A program made the translations under genes and the position numbers. Source: Flavobacteriales bacterium (lineage in GTDB: Bacteria > Bacteroidota > Bacteroidia > Flavobacteriales > BACL11). From it: a DNA stretch of 8,316 nt. This document shows positions 1-6,841 of this stretch, one piece after another (positions within the stretch are counted from its first letter, which is position 1; each line of letters opens with the position of its first letter). Below the pieces are notes generated by a model that made no database searches, was not told the origin of the DNA, and saw only the letters and a list, made by a program, of their open reading frames with translations. Location: assembly GCA_002683775.1 (NCBI GenBank), contig NYTT01000011.1:1-8316 (forward strand), read 5' to 3'.

Positions 1-284
1 ACAACAAAAGAGATCTTGAAATAATAGTTGAAGCAAGAAATATTGATGAAGTTAAGCAGATTCTTAATGAAAAAGGAGTGAAACGCATACTGCTTGATAA
101 TTTTGATTTCGAAACAACACAAGAAGCTACAAGATTAATTAAGGATAAGTGTGAGAGTGAATCGAGCGGTGGTATTACTGAGAAGACAATCATAAAATAT
201 GCAGAATGTGGTGTAAATTATATTTCTGTGGGAGCTCTTACACACTCAGTTTTAAACTTTGATTTAAGCTTAAAAGCGATATAA
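1..284 (+). CDS. nadC: Nicotinate-nucleotide pyrophosphorylase (quinolinate phosphoribosyltransferase), C-terminal part
   Basis: This is the last 93 codons of a gene that begins upstream of the window; the frame is open from base 3 (base 1–2 belong to a split codon) to the TAA at 282–284. NadC converts quinolinate and PRPP to nicotinate mononucleotide, CO2 and pyrophosphate in the cytoplasmic de novo NAD pathway. The visible part carries the conserved end of the family barrel: the stretch EIIVEARNIDEV, then ILLDNF, the substrate/phosphate-binding ESSGGI, and the closing YISVGALTHS followed by the typical D-L-S-L-K-A tail. A GTG at 78 could be called as a start but lies inside the domain, so it is not the real one. 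The stop overlaps the start of the next gene by one base (TAATG), suggesting translational coupling. Family assignment is by recognised motifs. Confidence 0.95.
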   Translation, partial: NKRDLEIIVEARNIDEVKQILNEKGVKRILLDNFDFETTQEATRLIKDKCESESSGGITEKTIIKYAECGVNYISVGALTHSVLNFDLSLKAI

Positions 285-1180
285 TGCTTAAAACTATTGC
301 AAGTTTTACTAAGAAAATAAAACCACCAGGATTCTCAGGATTAAGCATCTATGATGTTACTATTTTTTTTTGGAAAGGATTAATGGAAGGAGCTATTACA
401 ACTCGAGCATCATCACTAGCTTTTAATTTTTTTTTAGCCTTCTTTCCATCAATTATTGTTCTTTTCACACTTATCCCCTATATATCAATTGATGGATTAC
501 AAGATACACTGTTAGAAATAATTTCTGTAGTACTTCCTCCTTCAACTAACGAGATAACATTTAAATCGATTGAAGATATAGTAAATAATCCAAGAGGGGG
601 ACTTCTTTCTATTGGTTTTATTTTAGCCTTATATTTCTCAACTAATGGTATAAATTCATTAATTGAAGCGTTTAATGCTTCATTTCATATTAGAGAAAAT
701 CGACCAATAATTAAGCAAAGAATTTTATCACTGTCATTAACTATTCTTTTATCCTTAGTCCTTTTAGTAGCCTTGACATTAATAATTTTTAGTAAATCAA
801 CAATTATTTATTTAATAAATATAAATATTTTGACCAGCTTAGAAGCAGAAATAATTTTGTTTGGAAAATGGCTTATCATCTTACTTTTACTTTTTTTTGC
901 AATATCTATACTTTTCCACTTGGGTCCTGCTATAAAGAGTAAATGGAAATTGTTTACACCAGGATCAATATTTGCAACCTTAGGAGTCATTATTACATCA
1001 GCTGGTTTTAATTATTACATAAACAATTTTTCACAATACAATAAAGTTTACGGTTCAATAGGAACACTAATGATAATACTGATATGGATGTATTTTAATT
1101 CTATAATTCTTTTAACTGGTTTTGAGCTAAATGCGAGTATCTCAAATGCTAAAGAAAAAAGTCAGGTTTTAGATAAGTAA
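284..1180 (+). CDS. YihY/virulence factor BrkB family inner-membrane protein
   Basis: A 298-residue polytopic inner-membrane protein of the YihY/BrkB (UPF0761) family. About six hydrophobic segments are visible, at roughly residues 43–67, 105–128, 146–170, 192–213, 226–246 and 259–282. Family signatures are the early ITTRASSLAFNFFLAFFP segment, RGGLLSIGFILALYFSTNGIN, and the C-terminal block YGSIGTLMIILIWMYFNS followed by GFELNA. Length fits the family (about 290–310). The ATG at 284 overlaps the nadC stop by one base, so the two are probably co-transcribed. Relatives have been annotated as 'ribonuclease BN'; that name does not follow from the sequence, and the biochemical function of the family is unsettled. 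Three T runs of 8–9 bases in the gene (near 363, 427 and 891) encode Phe/Leu/Ile-rich membrane helices and are not by themselves signals. Confidence 0.93.
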   Translation: MLKTIASFTKKIKPPGFSGLSIYDVTIFFWKGLMEGAITTRASSLAFNFFLAFFPSIIVLFTLIPYISIDGLQDTLLEIISVVLPPSTNEITFKSIEDIVNNPRGGLLSIGFILALYFSTNGINSLIEAFNASFHIRENRPIIKQRILSLSLTILLSLVLLVALTLIIFSKSTIIYLININILTSLEAEIILFGKWLIILLLLFFAISILFHLGPAIKSKWKLFTPGSIFATLGVIITSAGFNYYINNFSQYNKVYGSIGTLMIILIWMYFNSIILLTGFELNASISNAKEKSQVLDK

Positions 1181-1213
1181 TCGTAAATTCGCATATAAAT
1201 TTAAAAATTCATT

Positions 1214-4200
1214 ATGAAAAACATCTTACTTTTCGTATCGTTAGCTTTATTCACGACAACCTATGCTCAAGAAAAACTAAATAGCTCAATACCTTTATCA
1301 GATAACTTAACCGTAAAATACGATCCTCTTTCTAAACCAAATACATATCAAAATAATGATAATCCAAATTATTGGAAAAACAAAATTCCAAATAAAGCAT
1401 ATTGGCAGCAAGATGTGTATTATAATATCAAAGCAATAATTGATGAGGAAACTGATATAATCAGCGCTACACAGCAACTTATTTATACAAATAATTCGCC
1501 TGATGATTTAAATGTAGTTTATTTTCATTTATATCAAAATGCTTTTCAACCTGGCTCATATCTTGAAGAATTGCAATTACAAAATGGTAAGCATCCCAAA
1601 TATGGAAAATATGAAGCTGAGAAACTAGGCACCAAAATTGATTATTTGAAAATAAATGGACGAAATGTAAAAACTGAACTTGATAATACTATCTTAAAAG
1701 TCTACTTACCAGAAACTCTAAAATCAAATATGAACGTTACATTTGATATAGCATTCAAAACTTATTTTGATAGTGGAGATATGAGAAGAAGAATGGCTAT
1801 TTTCAATTCATGGGGATTTAAACATTATAACGGAGTTCACTGGTACCCAAGAATTTGCGTATATGACGCAAAGTTTGGATGGACTAAAGATCAACATCTA
1901 GGCAAAGAATTTTACGGTAATTTTGGGGGATTTGATGTAGAATTAGATTTTGCTTCTAACTTTGTTGTTGGAGCTACGGGTTTTTTACTAAACCGTAACG
2001 AAGTTCTTCCAAAAAAACTGAGAGAAAAATTAGATATTAAAAACTTTAAAGATAAAAAATGGAACTCTACTCCATCTGTAATTACAGAATATAAAAAAGG
2101 AGAAAGAAAAATCTGGAAGTTTCATGCTGAAAATGTTCATGATTTCTCATTTACAGCAGATCCAACTTATCGAATTGGAGAAGCATGGTGGGAAGATAAA
2201 GTATGTTATTCTTTAGCACAAGAGCCTCATGCCAGCAGATGGCAAAATGCAGCAGAATATGCAGCAAAAACAATTCAGGTTTTCTCTGAAGATTTTGGAA
2301 GGTACACTTATCATAAAATGATTGTAGCAGATGCAAGATCTGGTATGGAGTATCCGATGCTCACACTTGACAGTGGTGAGGATCCAGGATATAGAGGACT
2401 TTTAGTACATGAAATTGGACACAATTGGTTTTTTGGACAAGTAGGTAATAATGAAACCTACCGAGCATTATTAGATGAAGGATTTACACAGTTTCTCACT
2501 GCGTGGGGTTTAATTAAAATTGATGGAGATTATCTTGTAAAAAACAAATCACTAAATAAATATAAAGCAAGATTTGAGACACCAACAAAAGCAATAGACA
2601 GTCGTGTTTACAATGCATACTTAAAAGATGCTACCAAATATGAAGACCCAGTAATTGCGACACATTCAGATTGTTTTAATGGAGCATTAAGGCATGGTGG
2701 TGGATATAGACATGTATATTATAAAACTGCTTCAATGCTTTATAATTTACAATATGTACTTGGAGATGAATTATTTCTAGATGCAATGAAGCATTATTTC
2801 AATACATGGAAAATGGCACATCCATACACAGAAGATTTTAGAAATACTATCATACAATACACTAAAGTAGACTTAAACTGGTTCTTTGATCAATGGCTAG
2901 AATCTACCAAAAGAATCGATTATTCTGTAAATGTAAAAGGAAACACAGTGATATTTAATAGAAAATCAAGAATGCAAATGCCTATTGATTTTACAGTTAT
3001 TGCTAAAAACGGAGAGAGTTATCAATATCATATTCCAAATAATTGGTTTATTAAGAAAACAGATGCCAAAATTTTACCTAAATGGCATGGTTGGGATCTG
3101 ATACACCCTAAATACTCTATTGATATCAATATTCCAACTGGAATAAATGAAGTGATAATTGATCCAACAAATAGATTAGCTGATGCCTACATGCCTGATA
3201 ATAACTCAAATTTTAATTCAACTTTAAATTTTAATGATAATTTATGGAAATTTCCTGATTGGAAAAATTATGAAATCAAATATAGACCTGATGTTTGGTG
3301 GAATAACTATGATGGTATGAAAATAGGTGCAAATGTAATTGGAGGATATATGAACCATCATCATTTATTTGATGCAACATTCTGGATCAACACATCAAAC
3401 TTTCAAGATGAAAATATTACAAAAAATGATGAATACGATCGATACTCATATCGTTTTAAGTACAATACTAACTTAGACAAAATCTCGCTTAAAACAAGAT
3501 TTAAGGTAGAAACTCAATTCTTAGCTGGTTTATATACAAATAAGTTAAGCTTAATCAAGTCGGCTAAAGATGATGATTATAAAATCAGTATTGATTTGAT
3601 CTCATTCTACAGAATAAATAGTGGCTATTTAATAAATAGGGATTGGGAATTAAGAGAAATGAATAACAGAATAGATATAGACTTTGAACATAAATACAAG
3701 TATCATGAGGGAAGTGGAACATTAAATGTATTATTTCAATCCTCATCTATTGGAAGTGATTATGATTATAATAAAATAACTTTTATAGCAAAAAATAATA
3801 ACTCACTTAAAAAAATTAAAATCAAGACTAGACTATTCTTCCAAGTAGGTAGCGGTACAAAATGGGCAGAAGAAAGCAAATTAAGTTTGGCAGGAGCTAA
3901 TAGCGAGGAGATGATGTCATCAAAGTTTACACGTGCTGATGGAATAGTTAATTCAGATAATTTTGATTATGACTTTACTACAAATAATTTTCATTCTCCT
4001 GGAGGCCTGAATCTAAGGGGATATTCAGGATATCTAGCACCTGAATTTAATGAAGATGGTACAATTAAATCATTTGATTACAACGGAACCAGTGGCGCCG
4101 CGTTAAATACTGAAATAGATTTTACATATTACCTACCATATGTTTTAAGAAATAATAAAATAAAATCATATTTATTTGCGGATGCTGGAATTATAACTTC

Positions 4201-4417
4201 AAAACTTACAGTTGAAAATTATAAAAATGCATTTTCTGATCTAAGAGCAGATGCGGGAATTGGTTTTATATACACTTTAGAAAATTTTGGACCTCTTGAA
4301 ACAATTAATCCTTTTGTGATAAGATTTGATATGCCATTTTTTCTAAATAGAGCTCCAGCAACTGATGAAGATTTTTTACAAATGAGATGGTTAATAGGAA
4401 TAAACAAGGCTTTTTAA
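1214..4417 (+). CDS. Secreted M1-family zinc metallopeptidase fused to a C-terminal Omp85-like outer-membrane beta-barrel
   Basis: A 1067-residue exported protein. Residues 1–18 are a signal peptide (MKN, a hydrophobic core, cleavage expected after TYA before QE). Residues about 60–320 look like the N-terminal beta domain of M1 peptidases and 320–565 the catalytic domain. That domain has zinc motif HEIGH at 399–403 with E422 exactly 18 residues after it, general base E400, and GMEYP at 377–381 in place of the textbook GAMEN but keeping the Glu. Y502 before K504 matches the catalytic Tyr position by eye alignment with LTA4 hydrolase. Residues about 570–655 form a small beta domain; no M1 helical C-domain follows. 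Residues about 685–1067 instead show amphipathic strands, a GGLNLRGY motif (930–937) typical of Omp85 barrels, ALNTEIDFTYYLP, YLFADAGI, RADAGIGFIY and a terminal Phe. Likely role: peptide trimming at the outer membrane; substrate unknown. galE starts one base after its stop. Confidence 0.9.
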   Translation: MKNILLFVSLALFTTTYAQEKLNSSIPLSDNLTVKYDPLSKPNTYQNNDNPNYWKNKIPNKAYWQQDVYYNIKAIIDEETDIISATQQLIYTNNSPDDLNVVYFHLYQNAFQPGSYLEELQLQNGKHPKYGKYEAEKLGTKIDYLKINGRNVKTELDNTILKVYLPETLKSNMNVTFDIAFKTYFDSGDMRRRMAIFNSWGFKHYNGVHWYPRICVYDAKFGWTKDQHLGKEFYGNFGGFDVELDFASNFVVGATGFLLNRNEVLPKKLREKLDIKNFKDKKWNSTPSVITEYKKGERKIWKFHAENVHDFSFTADPTYRIGEAWWEDKVCYSLAQEPHASRWQNAAEYAAKTIQVFSEDFGRYTYHKMIVADARSGMEYPMLTLDSGEDPGYRGLLVHEIGHNWFFGQVGNNETYRALLDEGFTQFLTAWGLIKIDGDYLVKNKSLNKYKARFETPTKAIDSRVYNAYLKDATKYEDPVIATHSDCFNGALRHGGGYRHVYYKTASMLYNLQYVLGDELFLDAMKHYFNTWKMAHPYTEDFRNTIIQYTKVDLNWFFDQWLESTKRIDYSVNVKGNTVIFNRKSRMQMPIDFTVIAKNGESYQYHIPNNWFIKKTDAKILPKWHGWDLIHPKYSIDINIPTGINEVIIDPTNRLADAYMPDNNSNFNSTLNFNDNLWKFPDWKNYEIKYRPDVWWNNYDGMKIGANVIGGYMNHHHLFDATFWINTSNFQDENITKNDEYDRYSYRFKYNTNLDKISLKTRFKVETQFLAGLYTNKLSLIKSAKDDDYKISIDLISFYRINSGYLINRDWELREMNNRIDIDFEHKYKYHEGSGTLNVLFQSSSIGSDYDYNKITFIAKNNNSLKKIKIKTRLFFQVGSGTKWAEESKLSLAGANSEEMMSSKFTRADGIVNSDNFDYDFTTNNFHSPGGLNLRGYSGYLAPEFNEDGTIKSFDYNGTSGAALNTEIDFTYYLPYVLRNNKIKSYLFADAGIITSKLTVENYKNAFSDLRADAGIGFIYTLENFGPLETINPFVIRFDMPFFLNRAPATDEDFLQMRWLIGINKAF

Positions 4418-4418
4418 C

Positions 4419-5411
4419 ATGAAACAAAAAATTTTAATAACTGGTGGTGCTGGATATATTGGGTCACATACATGTGTGGAGCTTTATCACGTAGGATATA
4501 TACCTATTATAGTCGATAACTTATGTAATACATCAATTGATAATATCAAAGGAATAGAAAAAATAATTTCTTGTAAAATAAAATGGTATAATATAAATTG
4601 TTGTGATATAAATGCAATGGAAAAGATTTTTGAAGTTGAGAAGATAATAGCTGTAATCCATTTTGCTGCATTTAAATCAGTGGAAGAATCTGTTGTTAAT
4701 CCAGAAAAGTACTTTACTAATAACTTAAAATCATTAGAATTTGTTTTGGATTGTATGTTTAAGTATGATGTTAGTAATATAATATTTTCTTCATCTTGTA
4801 CATTATACGGGACACCAGAAAACCTGCCTGTAAATGAAAATGAAAAATTTAAAACTGCAGAATCTCCATATGGAGAAACAAAACAGCTTGGTGAAAAGTT
4901 ACTGGAAAATGCAGATAATAATAGTATCTCTCTAAGATATTTCAATCCAATCGGCTCTCACTCTTCATCACTAATTGGTGATTGTTCAGCTGATAAACCA
5001 GCAAATCTTGTTCCAATTATCACAGAAACTGCTATAGGAAAAAGACATGAGATTACTATATATGGAGATGATTACAATACTTATGACGGTACAGCTGTTA
5101 GAGATTATATTCATGTAGAAGATTTAGCAATAGCTCATGTATCTGCCACAAGATATATTATAAAAAATTCTGGCAAACATGCATTTAATGTAGGAACAGG
5201 TAAAGGAACTAGTGTTTTAGAAGCAATTAAATCATTTGAAAAAACAAATAATATTATACTTAATTATAAAATTGGTGAAAGAAGAAAAGGTGATATTGAG
5301 AAAATTTACGCGGATCCTAAATTTATCAAAGATAAATTGGGCTGGGAAGCAAAAAAAACATTAGATGATGCAATGAAATCTGCATGGGAATGGGAAAGAA
5401 ATAAAAAGTAG
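4419..5411 (+). CDS. galE: UDP-glucose 4-epimerase family protein
   Basis: A 330-residue extended short-chain dehydrogenase/reductase that interconverts UDP-glucose and UDP-galactose (or the N-acetyl sugars) by NAD-dependent 4-epimerisation in the cytoplasm. Visible: the Rossmann GGAGYIGSH at residues 9–17, HFAAFKSVEES (81–91), the catalytic Ser in SSSCTLYG (124–131, probable S126), the YxxxK pair Y151/K155, RYFNPIGSH (173–181), VRDYIHVEDLA (227–237), NVGTGKGTSVLE and the closing RRKGDIEKIYADP. Length is normal for GalE (about 338). At the position that in the E. coli enzyme is Tyr299 and in the human enzyme Cys307 the residue appears to be Ile296. A residue smaller than Tyr there is associated with acceptance of UDP-GlcNAc/GalNAc, so the substrate range may be wide. 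It begins one base after the peptidase stop and leads into the glycan genes, so it probably supplies a sugar donor for them. Confidence 0.92.
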   Translation: MKQKILITGGAGYIGSHTCVELYHVGYIPIIVDNLCNTSIDNIKGIEKIISCKIKWYNINCCDINAMEKIFEVEKIIAVIHFAAFKSVEESVVNPEKYFTNNLKSLEFVLDCMFKYDVSNIIFSSSCTLYGTPENLPVNENEKFKTAESPYGETKQLGEKLLENADNNSISLRYFNPIGSHSSSLIGDCSADKPANLVPIITETAIGKRHEITIYGDDYNTYDGTAVRDYIHVEDLAIAHVSATRYIIKNSGKHAFNVGTGKGTSVLEAIKSFEKTNNIILNYKIGERRKGDIEKIYADPKFIKDKLGWEAKKTLDDAMKSAWEWERNKK

Positions 5412-5423
5412 ATATAAAATATA

Positions 5424-6401
5424 ATGAGAATACTTCACATTGCAACAGAGAAGAAATTCATTATACCTTTAATGAATATTATTAATGATAATAATAATCA
5501 CAGATATATCATTTTAACTAAAAAAGAAAACAATAAACAAAACAACATTCAATTTTTTAATAAAAAAATTCACATTCTTAAATTATTAAATGCATTAAAC
5601 AATTGCGATAAAATCATTCTACATGGTCTGTTTAGTGATGCTCTCATTAACATTTTGTTCTTTCAACCATGGTTAACAAAAAAATGCTATTGGTTTATGT
5701 TAGGAGGAGATTTCTACAATCCAAAAAAACAAAGTATCATAAAAAGAAAATTTATTAAAAGAATTAAAAACTTTGTAACATATATTAAAGGAGATTTTGA
5801 ATATGTAAAGAAAATTTATGGGTGTTCAGGTGAACTTTTTGAGTGCTTCATGTATCCAAGTAATCTTACTAAAAATTACACTCTCAATAAGAATTTAAAA
5901 AATACTATAAATATACAAGTTGGAAATTCTGCAGATCCAACCAATAATCACATGCAAATATTTGACTTTTTAAGAAAATTTAAAAATGACAATATTAAAA
6001 TTTATACACCTCTTTCTTACGGAAATAAAAATTATGCAAAGCTTGTAATATCTAAAGGTAAAAATATTTTTGGAGATAAATTTATACCTATGGTAGAATT
6101 TAAAGAGAATTCTGAATACCTAAATTTTCTAGCAGAAATTGATATTGCTATATTTGCGCATGAGAGGCAACAAGGCATGGGTAACATATTGACATTAATA
6201 GAATTAGGCAAAAAAGTATATTTAAAAAAAAATACAACTTCTTGGAAGTTCCTAAATGAAATAGACTTAAAAATATTTGAATTTAAAAATCTAAATATTG
6301 ATAAAATAGAAAATATAGATAAAAAAAATAATAGTAAGATAATTAAATCATTCTTTACAATTAATAAATATCAGAAACAACTCGAAAGAATTTTTAATTA
6401 G
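5424..6401 (+). CDS. wecF: TDP-N-acetylfucosamine transferase, WecF family (glycosyltransferase family 56)
   Basis: A 325-residue soluble-looking glycosyltransferase resembling E. coli WecF (359 aa), which moves Fuc4NAc from TDP-Fuc4NAc onto lipid-linked ManNAcA-GlcNAc on the cytoplasmic face of the inner membrane in enterobacterial common antigen synthesis. Matches recalled from WecF: MRILHIATEKKF at the start, GGDFYN (94–99), GNSADPTNNH (167–176; GNSGDRSNEH in E. coli), IYTPLSYGNKNYA with a following KG.NIFG, and RQQGMGN (248–254; RQQGIG in E. coli) before a LIELGKKVYL segment. There is no signal peptide or clear membrane helix. The gene is poorer in G+C than the peptidase and wecE (bases 6301–6360 have 7 G/C of 60) and the protein is rich in Lys, Asn and Ile, especially near the C-terminus. 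The neighbouring WecE and acetyltransferase would make exactly its donor, which strengthens the call. The acceptor lipid cannot be deduced, since no ManNAcA genes are present here. Confidence 0.85.
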   Translation: MRILHIATEKKFIIPLMNIINDNNNHRYIILTKKENNKQNNIQFFNKKIHILKLLNALNNCDKIILHGLFSDALINILFFQPWLTKKCYWFMLGGDFYNPKKQSIIKRKFIKRIKNFVTYIKGDFEYVKKIYGCSGELFECFMYPSNLTKNYTLNKNLKNTINIQVGNSADPTNNHMQIFDFLRKFKNDNIKIYTPLSYGNKNYAKLVISKGKNIFGDKFIPMVEFKENSEYLNFLAEIDIAIFAHERQQGMGNILTLIELGKKVYLKKNTTSWKFLNEIDLKIFEFKNLNIDKIENIDKKNNSKIIKSFFTINKYQKQLERIFN

Positions 6402-6414
6402 AAATTCTAAAAAT

Positions 6415-6810
6415 ATGACGTTAATACTAACAAAAAACAAAAAAAAATACTGGGAATTTATACGAGTTTTACGTTCAAATAAAAGCGTAGAAGATGGGTT
6501 TATTGATAAGGTACAAATCTCAAAAAAAGAACAAGAAATTTATATGAACAAATATAATGACAACTATTATGTTTGTTTAAATGAGCAAATTCCTTGCGGT
6601 TATATTGGAGAAATTAATGGAGATATACGATTATGTACTTCTCCCGAATTTCAAGGCATAGGAGTGGGAACGTTTATGATTAAAGAATTAACAAAAATTA
6701 AAAAAAATATCTTTGCTAAGATTAAAGTTGAAAATATAAGTAGCATTAAAGCATTTGAAAAGGCAGGTTATGAAAAAAAATATTTTCTCTTTGAACCAAA
6801 AAAAAACTAG
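6415..6810 (+). CDS. Short GNAT-family N-acetyltransferase, probable TDP-Fuc4N acetyltransferase (WecD role)
   Basis: A 131-residue protein with a GNAT fold signature. It has acetyl-CoA pyrophosphate-binding motif QGIGVG (80–85) in SPEFQGIGVGTFMIKEL, preceded by the strand DIRLCTS, and motif B VENISSIKAFEKAGY (105–119). The N-terminal part (EFIRVLRSN, FIDKVQISKKEQEIYMNKY, YYVCLNEQIPCGYIGEI) resembles small GNATs I recall in many polysaccharide clusters. It sits 13 bases after wecF and just before wecE. In enterobacteria WecD (about 224 aa, also GNAT) N-acetylates TDP-Fuc4N, the WecE product, to the WecF donor. The same job is therefore the simplest reading here, but it rests on context: the protein lacks the long N-terminal part of WecD and is not obviously its ortholog, so no symbol is given. 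The last codons run through a nine-A tract ending at the TAG. Alternative: acetylation of another amino sugar in the same glycan. Confidence 0.82.
   Translation: MTLILTKNKKKYWEFIRVLRSNKSVEDGFIDKVQISKKEQEIYMNKYNDNYYVCLNEQIPCGYIGEINGDIRLCTSPEFQGIGVGTFMIKELTKIKKNIFAKIKVENISSIKAFEKAGYEKKYFLFEPKKN
6798..6806 (+). other. Nine-A homopolymer at the end of the GNAT gene, possible slippage site
   Basis: A run of nine A lies directly before CTAG, the last base of the Asn codon and the GNAT stop. An eight-A run lies 17 bases upstream (6773–6780). Loss of one A in RNA or DNA would take the GNAT frame past its TAG into KKTSLTVSKDIIEK and then straight into the WecE protein, because the wecE frame has no stop between 6755 and the wecE start. 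What is seen is the run and the open frame; slippage is inference, and such runs are common in genomes this A-rich. Confidence 0.3.
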
Positions 6811-6841
6811 TTTAACTGTGAGTAAAGATATTATTGAAAAA

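Noticed and set aside
78..284. Separate 68-residue protein starting at GTG 78
   Set aside because: The frame continues upstream to the window edge with NadC sequence, so it is just the tail of nadC.
284..1180. Ribonuclease BN as the product of the BrkB gene
   Set aside because: The protein is a six-helix membrane protein with no nuclease motif; the RNase BN label on relatives is a historical misannotation.
1181..1213. Possible Bacteroidota promoter (TAnnTTTG-like) before the peptidase gene
   Set aside because: Only a one-mismatch TAAATTCG is present and no convincing upstream TTTG element at the right distance; not enough to call.
2151..2336. Short - strand open frames inside the peptidase, and similar ones at 808–990, 4219–4407, 7006–7188 and 8037–8219
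   Set aside because: All are about 60 codons, lie opposite recognised genes and have no family features; they are shadows.
4487..4945. 152-codon open frame on the - strand opposite galE
   Set aside because: It lies wholly inside the well-supported galE gene, shows no recognisable domain and reads as the complement of galE codons.
6800..6810. A AAA AAC programmed -1 frameshift heptamer before the GNAT stop
   Set aside because: The heptamer is in the right register, but a -1 shift does not lead into the wecE frame, which needs +1 (or loss of one A). No stimulatory hairpin was seen.
6755..6841. N-terminal extension of WecE from the ATG at 6755
   Set aside because: It overlaps the GNAT gene by 56 bases, has no WecE-like sequence, and the start at 6842 matches the MIPFN start and length of E. 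coli WecE.
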